Shown in pieces: positions 11,958 through 20,740 of a DNA stretch of 64,000 nucleotides. The position numbers were made by a program, and so were the translations under genes. The notes under the pieces are model-generated. The model had not been told where the DNA came from. It worked only from the letters and a program-made list of their open reading frames with translations, and searched no databases. Source of the DNA: Candidatus Acididesulfobacter guangdongensis (GTDB lineage Bacteria; SZUA-79; Acidulodesulfobacterales; Acidulodesulfobacteraceae); assembly GCA_004195045.1 (NCBI GenBank), contig SGBC01000001.1, positions 434,001 to 498,000 on the forward strand, written 5' to 3'. Each line of letters begins with the position of its first letter. The stretch's first letter is position 1.

Positions 11958-13154
11958 TTATTCTACAACCTCTGTTACAACACCGGCGCCAACCGTATGT
12001 CCGCCTTCTCTTATGGCAAATCTCAGCTCCTTTTCGGCCGCTATAGGCGTTATAAGTTCAACCGCCATAGAAACGTTATCTCCGGGCATTACCATTTCAA
12101 CACCTTCAGGCAATGTGCAGACTCCTGTAACATCTGTAGTCCTAAAGTAAAACTGCGGACGATAACCGTTAAAAAACGGAGTATGACGACCGCCTTCTTC
12201 TTTAGTTAATATATAGGCTTCAACTTTAAATTTTTTATGCGGGGTAATAGAACCGGGTTTAGCCAGAACCATACCTCTTTCTATATCTTCACGTTTCTTG
12301 CCTCTTAAAAGGACTCCGACATTATCGCCGGCTCTGCCTTCATCGAGTAATTTTCTGAACATTTCAATTCCGGTAACTACTGTTTTAGTCGTTGCCTGAA
12401 TACCTACAAGCTCGACTTCGTCTCCTACCTTAACTATTCCTCTTTCTACTCTGCCCGTTGCTACCGTTCCTCTGCCTGATATTGAAAATACATCTTCAAC
12501 CGGCATCAGGAAAGGTTTATCTATGTCTCTTTTAGGAAGCGGTATATACTCGTCTACCGCATCCATGAGCTCTATTATCTTAGCAGTCCATTCGTTATCA
12601 GTATCCGCTTCTAATGCTTTAAGAGCAGAGCCTTTTATTACAGGAACGGTATCTCCCGGAAAATTATAAGACGTCAAAAGCTCTCTTACTTCTAATTCGA
12701 CGAGTTCTAACAGCTCAGGATCATCAACCATATCTACTTTATTTAAAAATACGACAATATAGGGAACTCCTACCTGACGCGCTAAAAGAATATGCTCTCT
12801 TGTTTGAGGCATAGGTCCGTCTGCAGCCGAAACTACAAGAATTGCGCCGTCCATCTGAGCTGCGCCGGTAATCATATTTTTAACATAATCGGCATGACCC
12901 GGACAGTCGACATGAGCATAATGGCGCTTATCAGTCGAATACTCTACATGAGAAGTGGCTATCGTGATTCCTCTTTCTCTTTCTTCCGGAGCATTGTCAA
13001 TCTGATCGTATGATTTAAAATTTGCAAAGTCCTTGCCTTTTCTTGAAAGAACCTTGGTAATAGCTGCGGTTAAAGTTGTTTTGCCGTGATCTACGTGACC
13101 TATTGTGCCTATATTGACATGCGGCTTTGATCTGTCAAATTTTTCTTTGGACAT
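11958..13154 (-). CDS. tuf: elongation factor Tu
   Basis: GTPase that delivers aminoacyl-tRNA to the ribosome. It has 398 residues. Motifs are the P-loop GHVDHGKT (19-26), the switch region with [13 protein letters not shown], the guanine-specific NKVD, and GSALKAL. A strong GGAGG site lies just upstream of the ATG at 13154. The gene directly follows four tRNA genes, as in the thrU-tyrU-glyT-thrT-tufB order of Escherichia coli. No second copy is seen in this window. Confidence 0.99.
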   Translation of the reverse strand: MSKEKFDRSKPHVNIGTIGHVDHGKTTLTAAITKVLSRKGKDFANFKSYDQIDNAPEERERGITIATSHVEYSTDKRHYAHVDCPGHADYVKNMITGAAQMDGAILVVSAADGPMPQTREHILLARQVGVPYIVVFLNKVDMVDDPELLELVELEVRELLTSYNFPGDTVPVIKGSALKALEADTDNEWTAKIIELMDAVDEYIPLPKRDIDKPFLMPVEDVFSISGRGTVATGRVERGIVKVGDEVELVGIQATTKTVVTGIEMFRKLLDEGRAGDNVGVLLRGKKREDIERGMVLAKPGSITPHKKFKVEAYILTKEEGGRHTPFFNGYRPQFYFRTTDVTGVCTLPEGVEMVMPGDNVSMAVELITPIAAEKELRFAIREGGHTVGAGVVTEVVE

Positions 13155-13244
13155 CTAATCCTCCTGGAAAATAATCTGAATTATATTTAAATTAATATAT
13201 ATATTATATTTTGGTATACTGCATATTACGTGTTATTAACCTTA

Positions 13245-13319
13245 TGGAGCCCATGATCGGGATTGAACCGATGGCCTCTTCCTTACCAAGGAAGTGCTCC
13301 ACCACTGAGCTACATGGGC
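13245..13319 (-). tRNA. tRNA-Thr (GGT anticodon)
   Basis: Cloverleaf on the minus strand with acceptor GCCCATG/CATGGGC, anticodon loop containing GGT between CTTCC and GGAAG, T-loop TTCAATC and an encoded CCA end. It is the last of four tRNAs before tuf. Confidence 0.96.
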
Positions 13320-13339
13320 AAAGAATATACTATGAATAA

Positions 13340-13415
<76 letters not shown>

Positions 13416-13451
13416 CTATATAATAAATATTCGCTCTCAAAAAATTATAAC

Positions 13452-13537
13452 TGGTGGAGAGGGGAGGATTCGAACCTCCGTAGACTTGCGCCGACAGATT
13501 TACAGTCTGTTCCCTTTAGCCGCTCGGGCACCTCTCC
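13452..13537 (-). tRNA. tRNA-Tyr (GTA anticodon)
   Basis: Class II tRNA of 86 nt on the minus strand with acceptor GGAGAGG/CCTCTCC, anticodon stem CAGAC/[A]TCTG around GTA, a long variable arm (GTCGGCGCAAGTCTAC region), T-loop TTCGAAT and an encoded CCA end. Confidence 0.96.
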
Positions 13538-13555
13538 TACTTCTGGCAATTATTA

Positions 13556-13630
13556 TGGAGCTGGCGATGGGAATCGAACCCGCAGCCTGCTGATTACAAA
13601 TCAGCTGCTCTACCATTGAGCTACGCCAGC
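13556..13630 (-). tRNA. tRNA-Thr (TGT anticodon)
   Basis: First gene of the tRNA-tuf operon. Cloverleaf on the minus strand with acceptor GCTGGCG/CGCCAGC, anticodon stem CTGAT/ATCAG around TGT, T-loop TTCGATT and an encoded CCA end. It begins about 18 bases after the predicted start of transcription. Confidence 0.96.
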
Positions 13631-13655
13631 CTTACCTGATAAAATTAGCAGTTAC

Positions 13656-13684
13656 AAATTATGCATAAAAACTTTCTATGTCAA
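13656..13684 (-). promoter_or_regulatory. proximal promoter of the tRNA-tuf operon
   Basis: On the minus strand, TTGACA (13679-13684) and TAATTT (13656-13661) are separated by exactly 17 bases, a near-consensus sigma-70 promoter immediately upstream of tRNA-Thr(TGT). It would drive the tRNAs, tuf and probably the ribosomal and rpo genes downstream. Confidence 0.7.
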
Positions 13685-13740
13685 TTTTTAAACTGCTTAA
13701 AAAAATAACAAATTATTAATGAAATATTAATGAAATTTTA

Positions 13741-13770
13741 ATAGTACCAAAAATATTATGATATTGTCAA
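13741..13770 (-). promoter_or_regulatory. distal tandem promoter of the tRNA-tuf operon
   Basis: A second TTGACA (13765-13770) is followed after 18 bases by TACTAT (13741-13746) on the minus strand, 86 bases upstream of the proximal promoter. Tandem promoters are usual for stable RNA operons. Between the two lies a perfect tandem 11-mer, ATTAATGAAAT twice (13715-13736, plus strand), possibly part of an upstream element. Confidence 0.5.
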
Positions 13771-13921
13771 TATATTTTTTAAATTATTTATTTTTGTTAT
13801 AGCGTAAAAATATGGTTAATTCAGATTAATGCGTCTTGTATAGAGGAAATTTAATTATTCGGGCATCAGAGTGTGCGGAAAAGTAAAAACTAACTGTAAT
13901 TTATTTTTTATATTATATAAA

Positions 13922-13998
13922 TGGGGTGGATGACAGGGCTTGAACCTGCGACAACCGGAGTCACAATCCGGGACTCTACCAGCTGAGCTACATCCACC
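13922..13998 (-). tRNA. tRNA-His (GTG anticodon)
   Basis: Cloverleaf on the minus strand with acceptor GTGGATG/CATCCAC plus an encoded G at -1 (13998) facing C73, the identity mark of tRNA-His. The anticodon stem is CCGGA/TCCGG around GTG, and CCA is encoded. It stands apart from the four-tRNA cluster by about 290 bases and has its own promoter-like sequence. Confidence 0.96.
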
Positions 13999-14038
13999 AT
14001 ATGAGACATTTTTGATTATATTTAGTCTCTATAAGATA

Positions 14039-14067
14039 ATTTTAATATTTATTAAAATTTAAGTCAA
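14039..14067 (-). promoter_or_regulatory. promoter for tRNA-His
   Basis: TTGACT (14062-14067) and TAAAAT (14039-14044) lie 17 bases apart on the minus strand, about 40 bases upstream of the tRNA-His 5' end. The surroundings are very AT-rich, which raises the chance of a coincidental match, but the -35 box and the spacing are good. Confidence 0.5.
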
Positions 14068-14085
14068 TCTTTTAAAAATATTAGT

Positions 14086-14523
14086 TCAAAAAAAACTGAA
14101 CCCGTCTAATCCAAGTGTCTTGCCTGCGTCCGATAATATAATTACAAATTCGCATATTATAAACGTCAGATTAATACCGAGACTTGCAGGCGATATCCAA
14201 TACATCGCCAGCAAATAATTTAAATTTAAAAAAATTCCGACAACAGCCGCTATTCGCGTTAAAAAGCCGACCGACAGCAAAAGTCCTGCTGCAAGTTCAC
14301 CTATAACAACCATTAAAGCAAACAAAAACGAATTCGGAATTACATAATTATTTAAAAAGTCAGCATAAAATACAATAGGGTCGTGTCCCGCATAATAAAC
14401 TATTTTGTCGTGAAAGGAAGAGAAAAAATAAGGGTCAAGTTTAAAATGAACCGCGTATAAAAAGAACAAGCCTATGTAAATTCTGAGCAGCCCGACCCAT
14501 ATATTGCTATTTTTTAAACTCAT
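14086..14523 (-). CDS. DoxX-family membrane protein
   Basis: Small integral membrane protein of 145 residues with about four hydrophobic segments (roughly residues 8-26, 62-82, 85-108 and 115-136). The N-terminal GLLRIYIGLFFLYAVHFKLDP, the central VIGELAAGLLLSVGFLTRIAA and the LNLNYLLAMYW stretch are typical of the DoxX/DoxD superfamily. Members include a subunit of archaeal thiosulfate:quinone oxidoreductase and many proteins of unknown role linked to redox stress. The substrate cannot be told from sequence. It lies downstream of tkt across a 162-base AT-rich gap, so it may or may not be in that operon. Confidence 0.8.
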   Translation of the reverse strand: MSLKNSNIWVGLLRIYIGLFFLYAVHFKLDPYFFSSFHDKIVYYAGHDPIVFYADFLNNYVIPNSFLFALMVVIGELAAGLLLSVGFLTRIAAVVGIFLNLNYLLAMYWISPASLGINLTFIICEFVIILSDAGKTLGLDGFSFF

Positions 14524-14685
14524 ATAAAATTTTAATTATTAATATAAAATTAAAAATAAATAAAAAAAGTAAATATCTGATCATACTGAATGAATAAACA
14601 ATTGACTAAAGATATAGATAAGCATGATACGCATACTACTGCAAAATTATACAACTAAAGAGATAAGTATAAGCATGCTGCGTAA

Positions 14686-16620
14686 TCATAAAATTTTTTT
14701 AACCGCATTATAAAGACCTTCCGGCGAAAGACCTGCTATCCTGTAAAGATCTGCAGGTTTACCGGAAGAAGAATAAAAAGCTGCGCCTAATTTTTTAAAT
14801 TTTGTTTGAATATTATTCTCTGCAAGCAGAGAACCTATAGCAGTACCTACCCCTGTTTTTACATTATGGTCCTCAATTGTAATTATCAAACCAGTCTTAG
14901 CTGCTGTTTCCAAATCTTCAATGTCTATATCTGAAGGACAGGATACATTCAGAAGCATCGGCTTTATTCCGTCTTTCTGAAGCATTTTCGCTCCTTCAAT
15001 AGCGTGTACCGCCATATTTCCTGTGGAGATAATACAGAGATCGCCGCCGTCTATTATTTTATCCATTTTACCGTATTTAAATTCATAATCATTTCCAAAT
15101 GCAGGGCTGTTCTTATCGTTTAAAATAACCGGTATAATTGAACGGCCCATTATAACGGCAAAATTACCTTCATGCGACGCTATATATCTTATAGCTCTGT
15201 CAGTTTGATTGGGGTCGGCAGGCAATATTACTTTAAATCCGAATGTCGAATTTAACAGACCGAAATAATCGATGCACTGATGCGTTTTTCCGTCCTCGCC
15301 TACGTCTATACCGCTGTGAGTGCAGACTACTTTAAGATTTGTATGATTTATATCGTTTAATCTTTGCTGATTGTAAACTTCGTCGATACCGAATACGCCA
15401 AAATCTGCAAAAAATGACATAATGCCGGCAGTTGATACCGCACCGGATATTGTAGCAGTATTGTGCTCTTCTATACCTGATTCAAAAAAATTCTCTGGAA
15501 ACAGCGACCTGAAACTGCCGGTTTTGACAGAACCCTCAAGGTCGCAATCAAACACTGCAACGGGCAACCTTTGAACTCCTGTTTCTTCCTTGTATTTCTT
15601 TGCAATATCAGCCAATGCATTTCCAAAAGCAGACCTGTTGTCTATATTTTTTTCTCTGGTATAAGTAATTGCGCTTTCTGCGTTTTGAATTAAAATATAA
15701 TTATTTTTCCGCACAGCCAGCGGTTTAATTGAAAATTTCTGTTTTCTTCTGTCAATATATTCGACTAAATTATCCGGTTCTGCAAGTTCTTTCAAAGCTT
15801 TTCTGCAGTCTTCCTCATTCAAAGTAGAACCGTGAAATTTAGCGTTATTTTCCATAAAAGAAACACCCTTTCCCATTACCGTGTTTGCAATAATCGCGAC
15901 AGGGGCATCGATTGAATGCGCTTTTTTAACTGCTGCATATATGTCGTTAAAATTGTGACCGTCAATTTCAAATGTATAAAATCCGTCAGCTTCAAAATTT
16001 TGTTTTATATTGTCAGGCATAACGTCGGATATTTTTCCGCCTATCTGCAAGCCGTTATGGTCAACTATTACCGTTAAATTATTTAATTTATATTTAACGG
16101 CGAATCTGCGGGCTTCCGATATCTGCCCTTTTGTCTGCTCTCCGTCACCCATAATGCAGTAAATATGATTATTATAGCCATGCAGTCTTGAAGCAAGCGC
16201 AAATCCGCAGGCGGCAGAAAGACCTTGCCCTAGATTTCCGGTATCCCATTCTACACCTGGAACATATTTTTCTATATGCCCTTCAAAAGGCGAGCCTGCA
16301 TATCTGAACCATGTGATAGCATCATCCACATCAAAAAAACCATAGTTCCCTAACGCAGAATAAACTCCGGGGGATGTATGACCGTGGCTTACAAGAATAA
16401 TATCTCTGTCTTCTTTAAACGGATTATCATTATAAACAAAGCCGCAGCCGTATAAAATAGAATAAATATCAATAGAGGACATAGAGCCGCCCGGGTGTCC
16501 TGATGATGCGACCGTAGTCATTTTTAATATATCGCCTCTGCATTTTTTAGCGAAATTTTTTAACAATGATATTTCTTCGTTTGATAACCCGTCCCTGTCA
16601 AATCCTTTTTTTAATTGCAT
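14686..16620 (-). CDS. tkt: transketolase
   Basis: Thiamine-diphosphate enzyme moving two-carbon units between sugar phosphates. It has 644 residues in one chain. The start at 16620 (MQLKKGFDRDG) is chosen because AGGAGGG precedes it by nine to ten bases. A start ten codons earlier would run into the transaldolase gene. Motifs are SSGHPGGSMS (about 40-49), SHGHTSPGVY, the ThDP/Mg motif GDGEQTKGQISEA...DHNG, and in the pyrimidine domain SGIEEHNTATISGA and HSGIDVGEDGKTHQ. It lies 26 bases after tal and belongs to the pentose-phosphate cluster. Confidence 0.95.
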   Translation of the reverse strand: MQLKKGFDRDGLSNEEISLLKNFAKKCRGDILKMTTVASSGHPGGSMSSIDIYSILYGCGFVYNDNPFKEDRDIILVSHGHTSPGVYSALGNYGFFDVDDAITWFRYAGSPFEGHIEKYVPGVEWDTGNLGQGLSAACGFALASRLHGYNNHIYCIMGDGEQTKGQISEARRFAVKYKLNNLTVIVDHNGLQIGGKISDVMPDNIKQNFEADGFYTFEIDGHNFNDIYAAVKKAHSIDAPVAIIANTVMGKGVSFMENNAKFHGSTLNEEDCRKALKELAEPDNLVEYIDRRKQKFSIKPLAVRKNNYILIQNAESAITYTREKNIDNRSAFGNALADIAKKYKEETGVQRLPVAVFDCDLEGSVKTGSFRSLFPENFFESGIEEHNTATISGAVSTAGIMSFFADFGVFGIDEVYNQQRLNDINHTNLKVVCTHSGIDVGEDGKTHQCIDYFGLLNSTFGFKVILPADPNQTDRAIRYIASHEGNFAVIMGRSIIPVILNDKNSPAFGNDYEFKYGKMDKIIDGGDLCIISTGNMAVHAIEGAKMLQKDGIKPMLLNVSCPSDIDIEDLETAAKTGLIITIEDHNVKTGVGTAIGSLLAENNIQTKFKKLGAAFYSSSGKPADLYRIAGLSPEGLYNAVKKIL

Positions 16621-16646
16621 TATATTTTCCCTCCTGATAATAATAA

Positions 16647-17786
16647 TCAAACATTTTTAATTGAATCTAACAGTTTATTATACGATTCCTCAAATGATTT
16701 AACGCCTTCTTTTTGCAAAATTTCTCCTGCCTGCTCAGTATCTATGCCTATTTTTTTTAGCTCATTTAAAATATTTCCAGAACTCTCAACATCAAGCTCT
16801 GCCGTATCAGGTTTAATATTTCCATGGTCTGCGATGCTTTCTATGGTCGGTTCCGGGAGTGTATTTACCGTATTTTTTGCAACTAAAGGTTCTACGTATT
16901 TTAAATCATAATAATCCGGATTCTTAGTGCTGGTACTAGCCCACAATGGTCTTTGAATATTAGCGCCCATAGATTCTAATTTTTTAAATCTTTCTCCGTT
17001 GAATATATCTGTAAATTTATTATATATAATCTTTGCGTTAGCAACCGCTGCCTGACCCTTTAAGGAAATTATACCGTTTTTGGCATCCCCGCCGGCTTTA
17101 TTCAGCAAATTATCCAATAGATTATCTATCATTGTATCAAGCCTGCTTATAAAAACACTGGCTACACTATGAATTTTATTTATATCTATTCCGTTTTTAT
17201 GCGCCATTTCCAAGCCTTCCATATAAGCGTCGGCAACATTTATATAATGTGTTATAGAAAACATCAGCGTAACGTTGACATTAATCCCTTTTCCGATAAT
17301 TCGTGCTATAGCCGATAAACCTTCTGTTGTAGCAGGTATTTTAATCAGCAGATTGGGTTCATTTATTGAATGAAAAATCCTATCGGCTTCTTTAATTGAA
17401 GTTTCTGTGTCTGTTGCAATATCAGGCGGGACTTCTATGCTGACGAATCCGTCTTTGCCGTGCGTTTTTTCATAAATAGGATAAAGTATTTTAGCGGCAT
17501 CTTTTATATCTCTCTGAGTAATAGCATCATATACCTCAAAAGTATCAAGACCTTGTGACGACATTTTTTTTATTGTTTCCGGATAGTTGCATTTGCCTGA
17601 ATCAATCGCTTTTTCAAATATAGACGGATTTGAGGTAATTCCTGTAATTATATTATTATCGACCAGCAATTTCAGTTCGCCTGAATCAATCATGCATCTT
17701 GATATATTGTCTAACCATGGACTCTGCCCGCATTTAATAAGTTCTCCAAATTTTTTTCTGTTAGATATTAATAAATCTATGTTCAT
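16647..17786 (-). CDS. tal: transaldolase (long form)
   Basis: Transfers dihydroxyacetone units between sugar phosphates through a lysine Schiff base. It has 379 residues, matching the long transaldolase subfamily rather than the short 215-residue form. Recognisable segments are SPWLDNISRCMI near residue 22, GITSNPSIFEKAI (about 49-61), QRDIKDAAK, VSIEVPP, and the lysine motif LLIKIPATTEG (about 147-157). GGAGG precedes the ATG at 17786. It is transcribed just before tkt. Confidence 0.94.
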   Translation of the reverse strand: MNIDLLISNRKKFGELIKCGQSPWLDNISRCMIDSGELKLLVDNNIITGITSNPSIFEKAIDSGKCNYPETIKKMSSQGLDTFEVYDAITQRDIKDAAKILYPIYEKTHGKDGFVSIEVPPDIATDTETSIKEADRIFHSINEPNLLIKIPATTEGLSAIARIIGKGINVNVTLMFSITHYINVADAYMEGLEMAHKNGIDINKIHSVASVFISRLDTMIDNLLDNLLNKAGGDAKNGIISLKGQAAVANAKIIYNKFTDIFNGERFKKLESMGANIQRPLWASTSTKNPDYYDLKYVEPLVAKNTVNTLPEPTIESIADHGNIKPDTAELDVESSGNILNELKKIGIDTEQAGEILQKEGVKSFEESYNKLLDSIKNV

Positions 17787-17834
17787 AAGAGCGGTCCTCC
17801 GTATTAAAATTAATATTATTTTTAATCATAAATT

Positions 17835-18203
17835 TTAATTTTTAAAAAACAGCCATTGATTATCGCCTGCCTTTGCGAACTTCAGCAAGGTATATTCGCC
17901 GGTAATTTTTTTTCCTTTAAAATCTAAAATATATTTGCCGTTATCTTTCTTTAATAAATTATAAGTTCCTTTGTCCCATATTTTTACCATTCCGGCGCCG
18001 TAATTGCCTTCCGGTATTATGCCTTCAAAATCCGCATATTCAAGCGGATGGTCAGCAACTTTTATCGCAAGGTGCTTTATACCTTTATTCACAGGAGGTT
18101 CTTTCGGTAATGCAAACGAAACCAGAACATTATTCTCTTCAAATCTTAAATCCCAGTGCAGATGGCTTGCATGATGTTCATGTATGACGAAAATTTTATC
18201 CAT
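17835..18203 (-). CDS. stand-alone LigD-type 3'-phosphoesterase
   Basis: 122 residues making up one whole phosphoesterase domain of the bacterial end-joining ligase LigD. The N-terminal FVIHEHHASHLHWDLRFE holds the metal-binding histidines and aspartate (H10, H16, D18). Later come DHPLEYADFEGIIPEGNYGAG (H52 region) and a C-terminal GEYTLLKF...WLFFKN. In LigD this domain trims 3' ribonucleotides and phosphates during non-homologous end joining. No ligase, primase or Ku gene is in this window, and the neighbours are zwf and tal. The fold is assigned with confidence; a role in repair is inferred only. Confidence 0.88.
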   Translation of the reverse strand: MDKIFVIHEHHASHLHWDLRFEENNVLVSFALPKEPPVNKGIKHLAIKVADHPLEYADFEGIIPEGNYGAGMVKIWDKGTYNLLKKDNGKYILDFKGKKITGEYTLLKFAKAGDNQWLFFKN

Positions 18204-18253
18204 TAATTTATATTATATTATTATATTGTTATATATATTATTTATATTTATAT

Positions 18254-19759
18254 TTATATTTCATTATGCCATGCTCTTCCGTCTTTATTAATTAATTCAT
18301 CTGCTTCCTTTGGTCCCCATGAACCGGATTCGTAATTTGGAAACAGCGGCGCAGGTAAACTTTTCCAGCCGTTGATAATGTCTCCGATTAATTTCCACGA
18401 AATAAGCATATTGTCAGTTCTGTAAAACAATGTCTGGTCTCCTTCCATTATATCATACAGCAATCTTTCATACGCTTCAGGCGGGGTACCTTTAAATGAA
18501 GATTTATAGAAAAAAGAAAGTTCCACAGGTTCTATTTCCATTTTAAACCCTGGAGATTTTGCTCCTATTTTCAGCTCTATACCTTCATTTGGCTGAATAG
18601 TTATCGTAATAATATTCTGCTCAAGATTTTCAATGGAATTTTTGCCGAAAAGGCTATGCGGTAATTTTTTTAAATAAACAGCAATTTCTGTTTTGTGCTC
18701 TTTTATTCTTTTTCCAGACCTTATGTAAAAAGGGACACCTGCCCACCTATAGTTATCAATATATAGTTTCAGAGCAACATACGTATCAGTGATAGAATCA
18801 ACCGGAATACCTTTTTCTTCTCTATAGCTCAGCGCTTCTTCGTTATCGCCTATTATCCCTCTATCATATTGACCGCGCACAACATTATTTCTAACGTCGT
18901 TTATCGTCAATCTTCTTACGCTCTTTAATAATTTGGCCTTTTCATTGCTTAAATCATCGGCATCAAATATGGCAGGCGGTTCGATAGCAACTAACGACAG
19001 CAGCTGCATCATATGATTTTGCATCATGTCTCTTATTATACCTGCATTATCAAAATAACCTGCGCGTGACCCGACGCCTATTGATTCCAACGCTGAAATC
19101 TGAATATGGTCGATATATTTATTATTCCATACAGGTTCAAATATTGCATTGGCAAACCTGAAAGCGAGTATATTCTGTACGGTTTCTTTTCCAAGATAAT
19201 GGTCTATTCTGTAAATTTGCCGTTCCTGAAATGCAGATAAGATATTGCTGTTCAATTCATTTGCACTTTCGTAATCGTAGCCGAAAGGCTTTTCTATAAC
19301 TATTCTGGAAAAACCGTCTTTTTGTTCTTTATTGGAAGCCAGACCAGAATTATTTAAACCTTCAACAACGTCCTGATAAACACTTGGCGGTGTGGATAGA
19401 TAAAATATTAAATTTTTGGGCATGCCGTATTCTTTGGACTTCGTTTCTGTAAATGTATTCAGTGATTCGTAACTTTTAATATCGTTATAACTCATAGAAA
19501 GATAGTTTATATGCTTGGAAAAATCTTTAAAATGCTTGGCGTCTATAGGTTTTTTTCTGCAATATATATTCATAGAGTCATAAATTGTTTTTCTGAATTG
19601 CTCATCGTCCATTTTAGTCCTTGCAAAACCTGTAATGAAAAAATTATCCGGAAAAAAACCTTCATCCCACAAATTATATAAAGCGGGAAAAATTTTAATA
19701 TGCGCCAAATCTCCGCTTGCGCCGAATATTATAATACCGCATGGATTAAGTCCTTTCAT
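18254..19759 (-). CDS. zwf: glucose-6-phosphate 1-dehydrogenase
   Basis: Oxidises glucose 6-phosphate to 6-phosphogluconolactone with NAD(P). It has 501 residues. The Rossmann motif GASGDLA is at 13-19; the usual basic residues after it are altered to HIKIFPALY. The active-site RIDHYLGKETVQN is followed by LAFRFANAIFEPVWN, and later GYFDNAGIIRDMMQNH appears. AGGAA precedes the ATG at 19759. It lies in the gnd-tal-tkt cluster. No 6-phosphogluconolactonase gene is recognisable nearby. Confidence 0.96.
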   Translation of the reverse strand: MKGLNPCGIIIFGASGDLAHIKIFPALYNLWDEGFFPDNFFITGFARTKMDDEQFRKTIYDSMNIYCRKKPIDAKHFKDFSKHINYLSMSYNDIKSYESLNTFTETKSKEYGMPKNLIFYLSTPPSVYQDVVEGLNNSGLASNKEQKDGFSRIVIEKPFGYDYESANELNSNILSAFQERQIYRIDHYLGKETVQNILAFRFANAIFEPVWNNKYIDHIQISALESIGVGSRAGYFDNAGIIRDMMQNHMMQLLSLVAIEPPAIFDADDLSNEKAKLLKSVRRLTINDVRNNVVRGQYDRGIIGDNEEALSYREEKGIPVDSITDTYVALKLYIDNYRWAGVPFYIRSGKRIKEHKTEIAVYLKKLPHSLFGKNSIENLEQNIITITIQPNEGIELKIGAKSPGFKMEIEPVELSFFYKSSFKGTPPEAYERLLYDIMEGDQTLFYRTDNMLISWKLIGDIINGWKSLPAPLFPNYESGSWGPKEADELINKDGRAWHNEI

Positions 19760-19909
19760 ATCTGTATTCCTCGCTTATTATATATTTATATATTCAAGAG
19801 TTGCGACATTATTATTATTTATCGCTCATTATTTACACTTGCTTATAATTGATAACAATTTAGCTAATTAGTCCGTACCGCCCGATTTAACTGTTTTATT
19901 TCAGCGACT

Positions 19910-20533
19910 TTATTTTTCTAATATTACTCTTGCAGGTGCTCCGTCTGAATCTTTTATTTTGACGGGGAGCGCTATGAGTTTATATCTGCCGGGCTCAACG
20001 TGCTCAAGATAAAGACTTTCAATAATAATAATTCCTGCGCCAAGCAAAGCCCTGTGGGTTTCATGCCCTTTACCGAAACCTTCTACCGAAAGATAATCTA
20101 CGCCTACGAGTATTACGCCTTTATTGACCATATATTGAGCGGCGTCATTTGCGACATATACATAATCTTCATGAAAATTTTTATCTATCGATATAATTTT
20201 AGAATTTTTTGTTTTAAACAATATCCTGCCGCCGCTGTTAATATTTTGCGTTTTAAGGAAATCTTCCGTTATAGCCTTATATGTTTCAGGAACTTCTATA
20301 ACAAGACATTCTCCTATAAGACTTTCTAATTTTAATTTATCTATTCCTATCCCCTCTTCATAAAAATGATGCGGAGCATCTATATGCGTTCCGGTATGCG
20401 TTCCAAAAGAAAGATGCGTATTATTAGCGGTATTGCCGTTTTTAATACTTGAAAATTGTTTTATAATAACTTCAGGGTCTTTCGGCCAATGAACCATTCC
20501 ATCCTCAACCGTTAAACTTGCATCAATATACAT
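19910..20533 (-). CDS. cyclase-family (KynB-like) metal hydrolase
   Basis: 207 residues with the family signature HTGTHIDAPHHF (46-57), whose histidines and aspartate bind zinc or manganese. A C-terminal GVDYLSVEGFGKGHETHRALL stretch matches arylformamidase and isatin-hydrolase relatives. The family hydrolyses amides such as N-formylkynurenine or ring lactams. The substrate here is unknown, and no tryptophan-degradation gene lies nearby. It sits between gnd and zwf with its own promoter-like sequence, and a link to sugar-acid chemistry is only a guess from position. Confidence 0.85.
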   Translation of the reverse strand: MYIDASLTVEDGMVHWPKDPEVIIKQFSSIKNGNTANNTHLSFGTHTGTHIDAPHHFYEEGIGIDKLKLESLIGECLVIEVPETYKAITEDFLKTQNINSGGRILFKTKNSKIISIDKNFHEDYVYVANDAAQYMVNKGVILVGVDYLSVEGFGKGHETHRALLGAGIIIIESLYLEHVEPGRYKLIALPVKIKDSDGAPARVILEK

Positions 20534-20600
20534 AATATTTTTCCCTTAATAATTTTATATTGGATTTATAATTAGATATATTCAAAATTTGTATGTATAG

Positions 20601-20629
20601 TTTTTATTCATTTTTGCCTAATATGTCAA
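20601..20629 (-). promoter_or_regulatory. possible promoter for the cyclase gene
   Basis: TTGACA (20624-20629) followed after 17 bases by TAAAAA (20601-20606) on the minus strand, about 70 bases upstream of the cyclase start. The -35 box is perfect and the -10 box is weak. It may let the cyclase-zwf-tal-tkt run be transcribed apart from gnd. Confidence 0.35.
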
Positions 20630-20740
20630 ATCTTGTTTTGCCGCAAGCGGGAAGTTATCCCTCACTTAAGATATTGTAATTTTTTGCCGATTTTTTTTGA
20701 CAAAACAAATTGGCGGTTATGTAGATTATGATGATATAAT

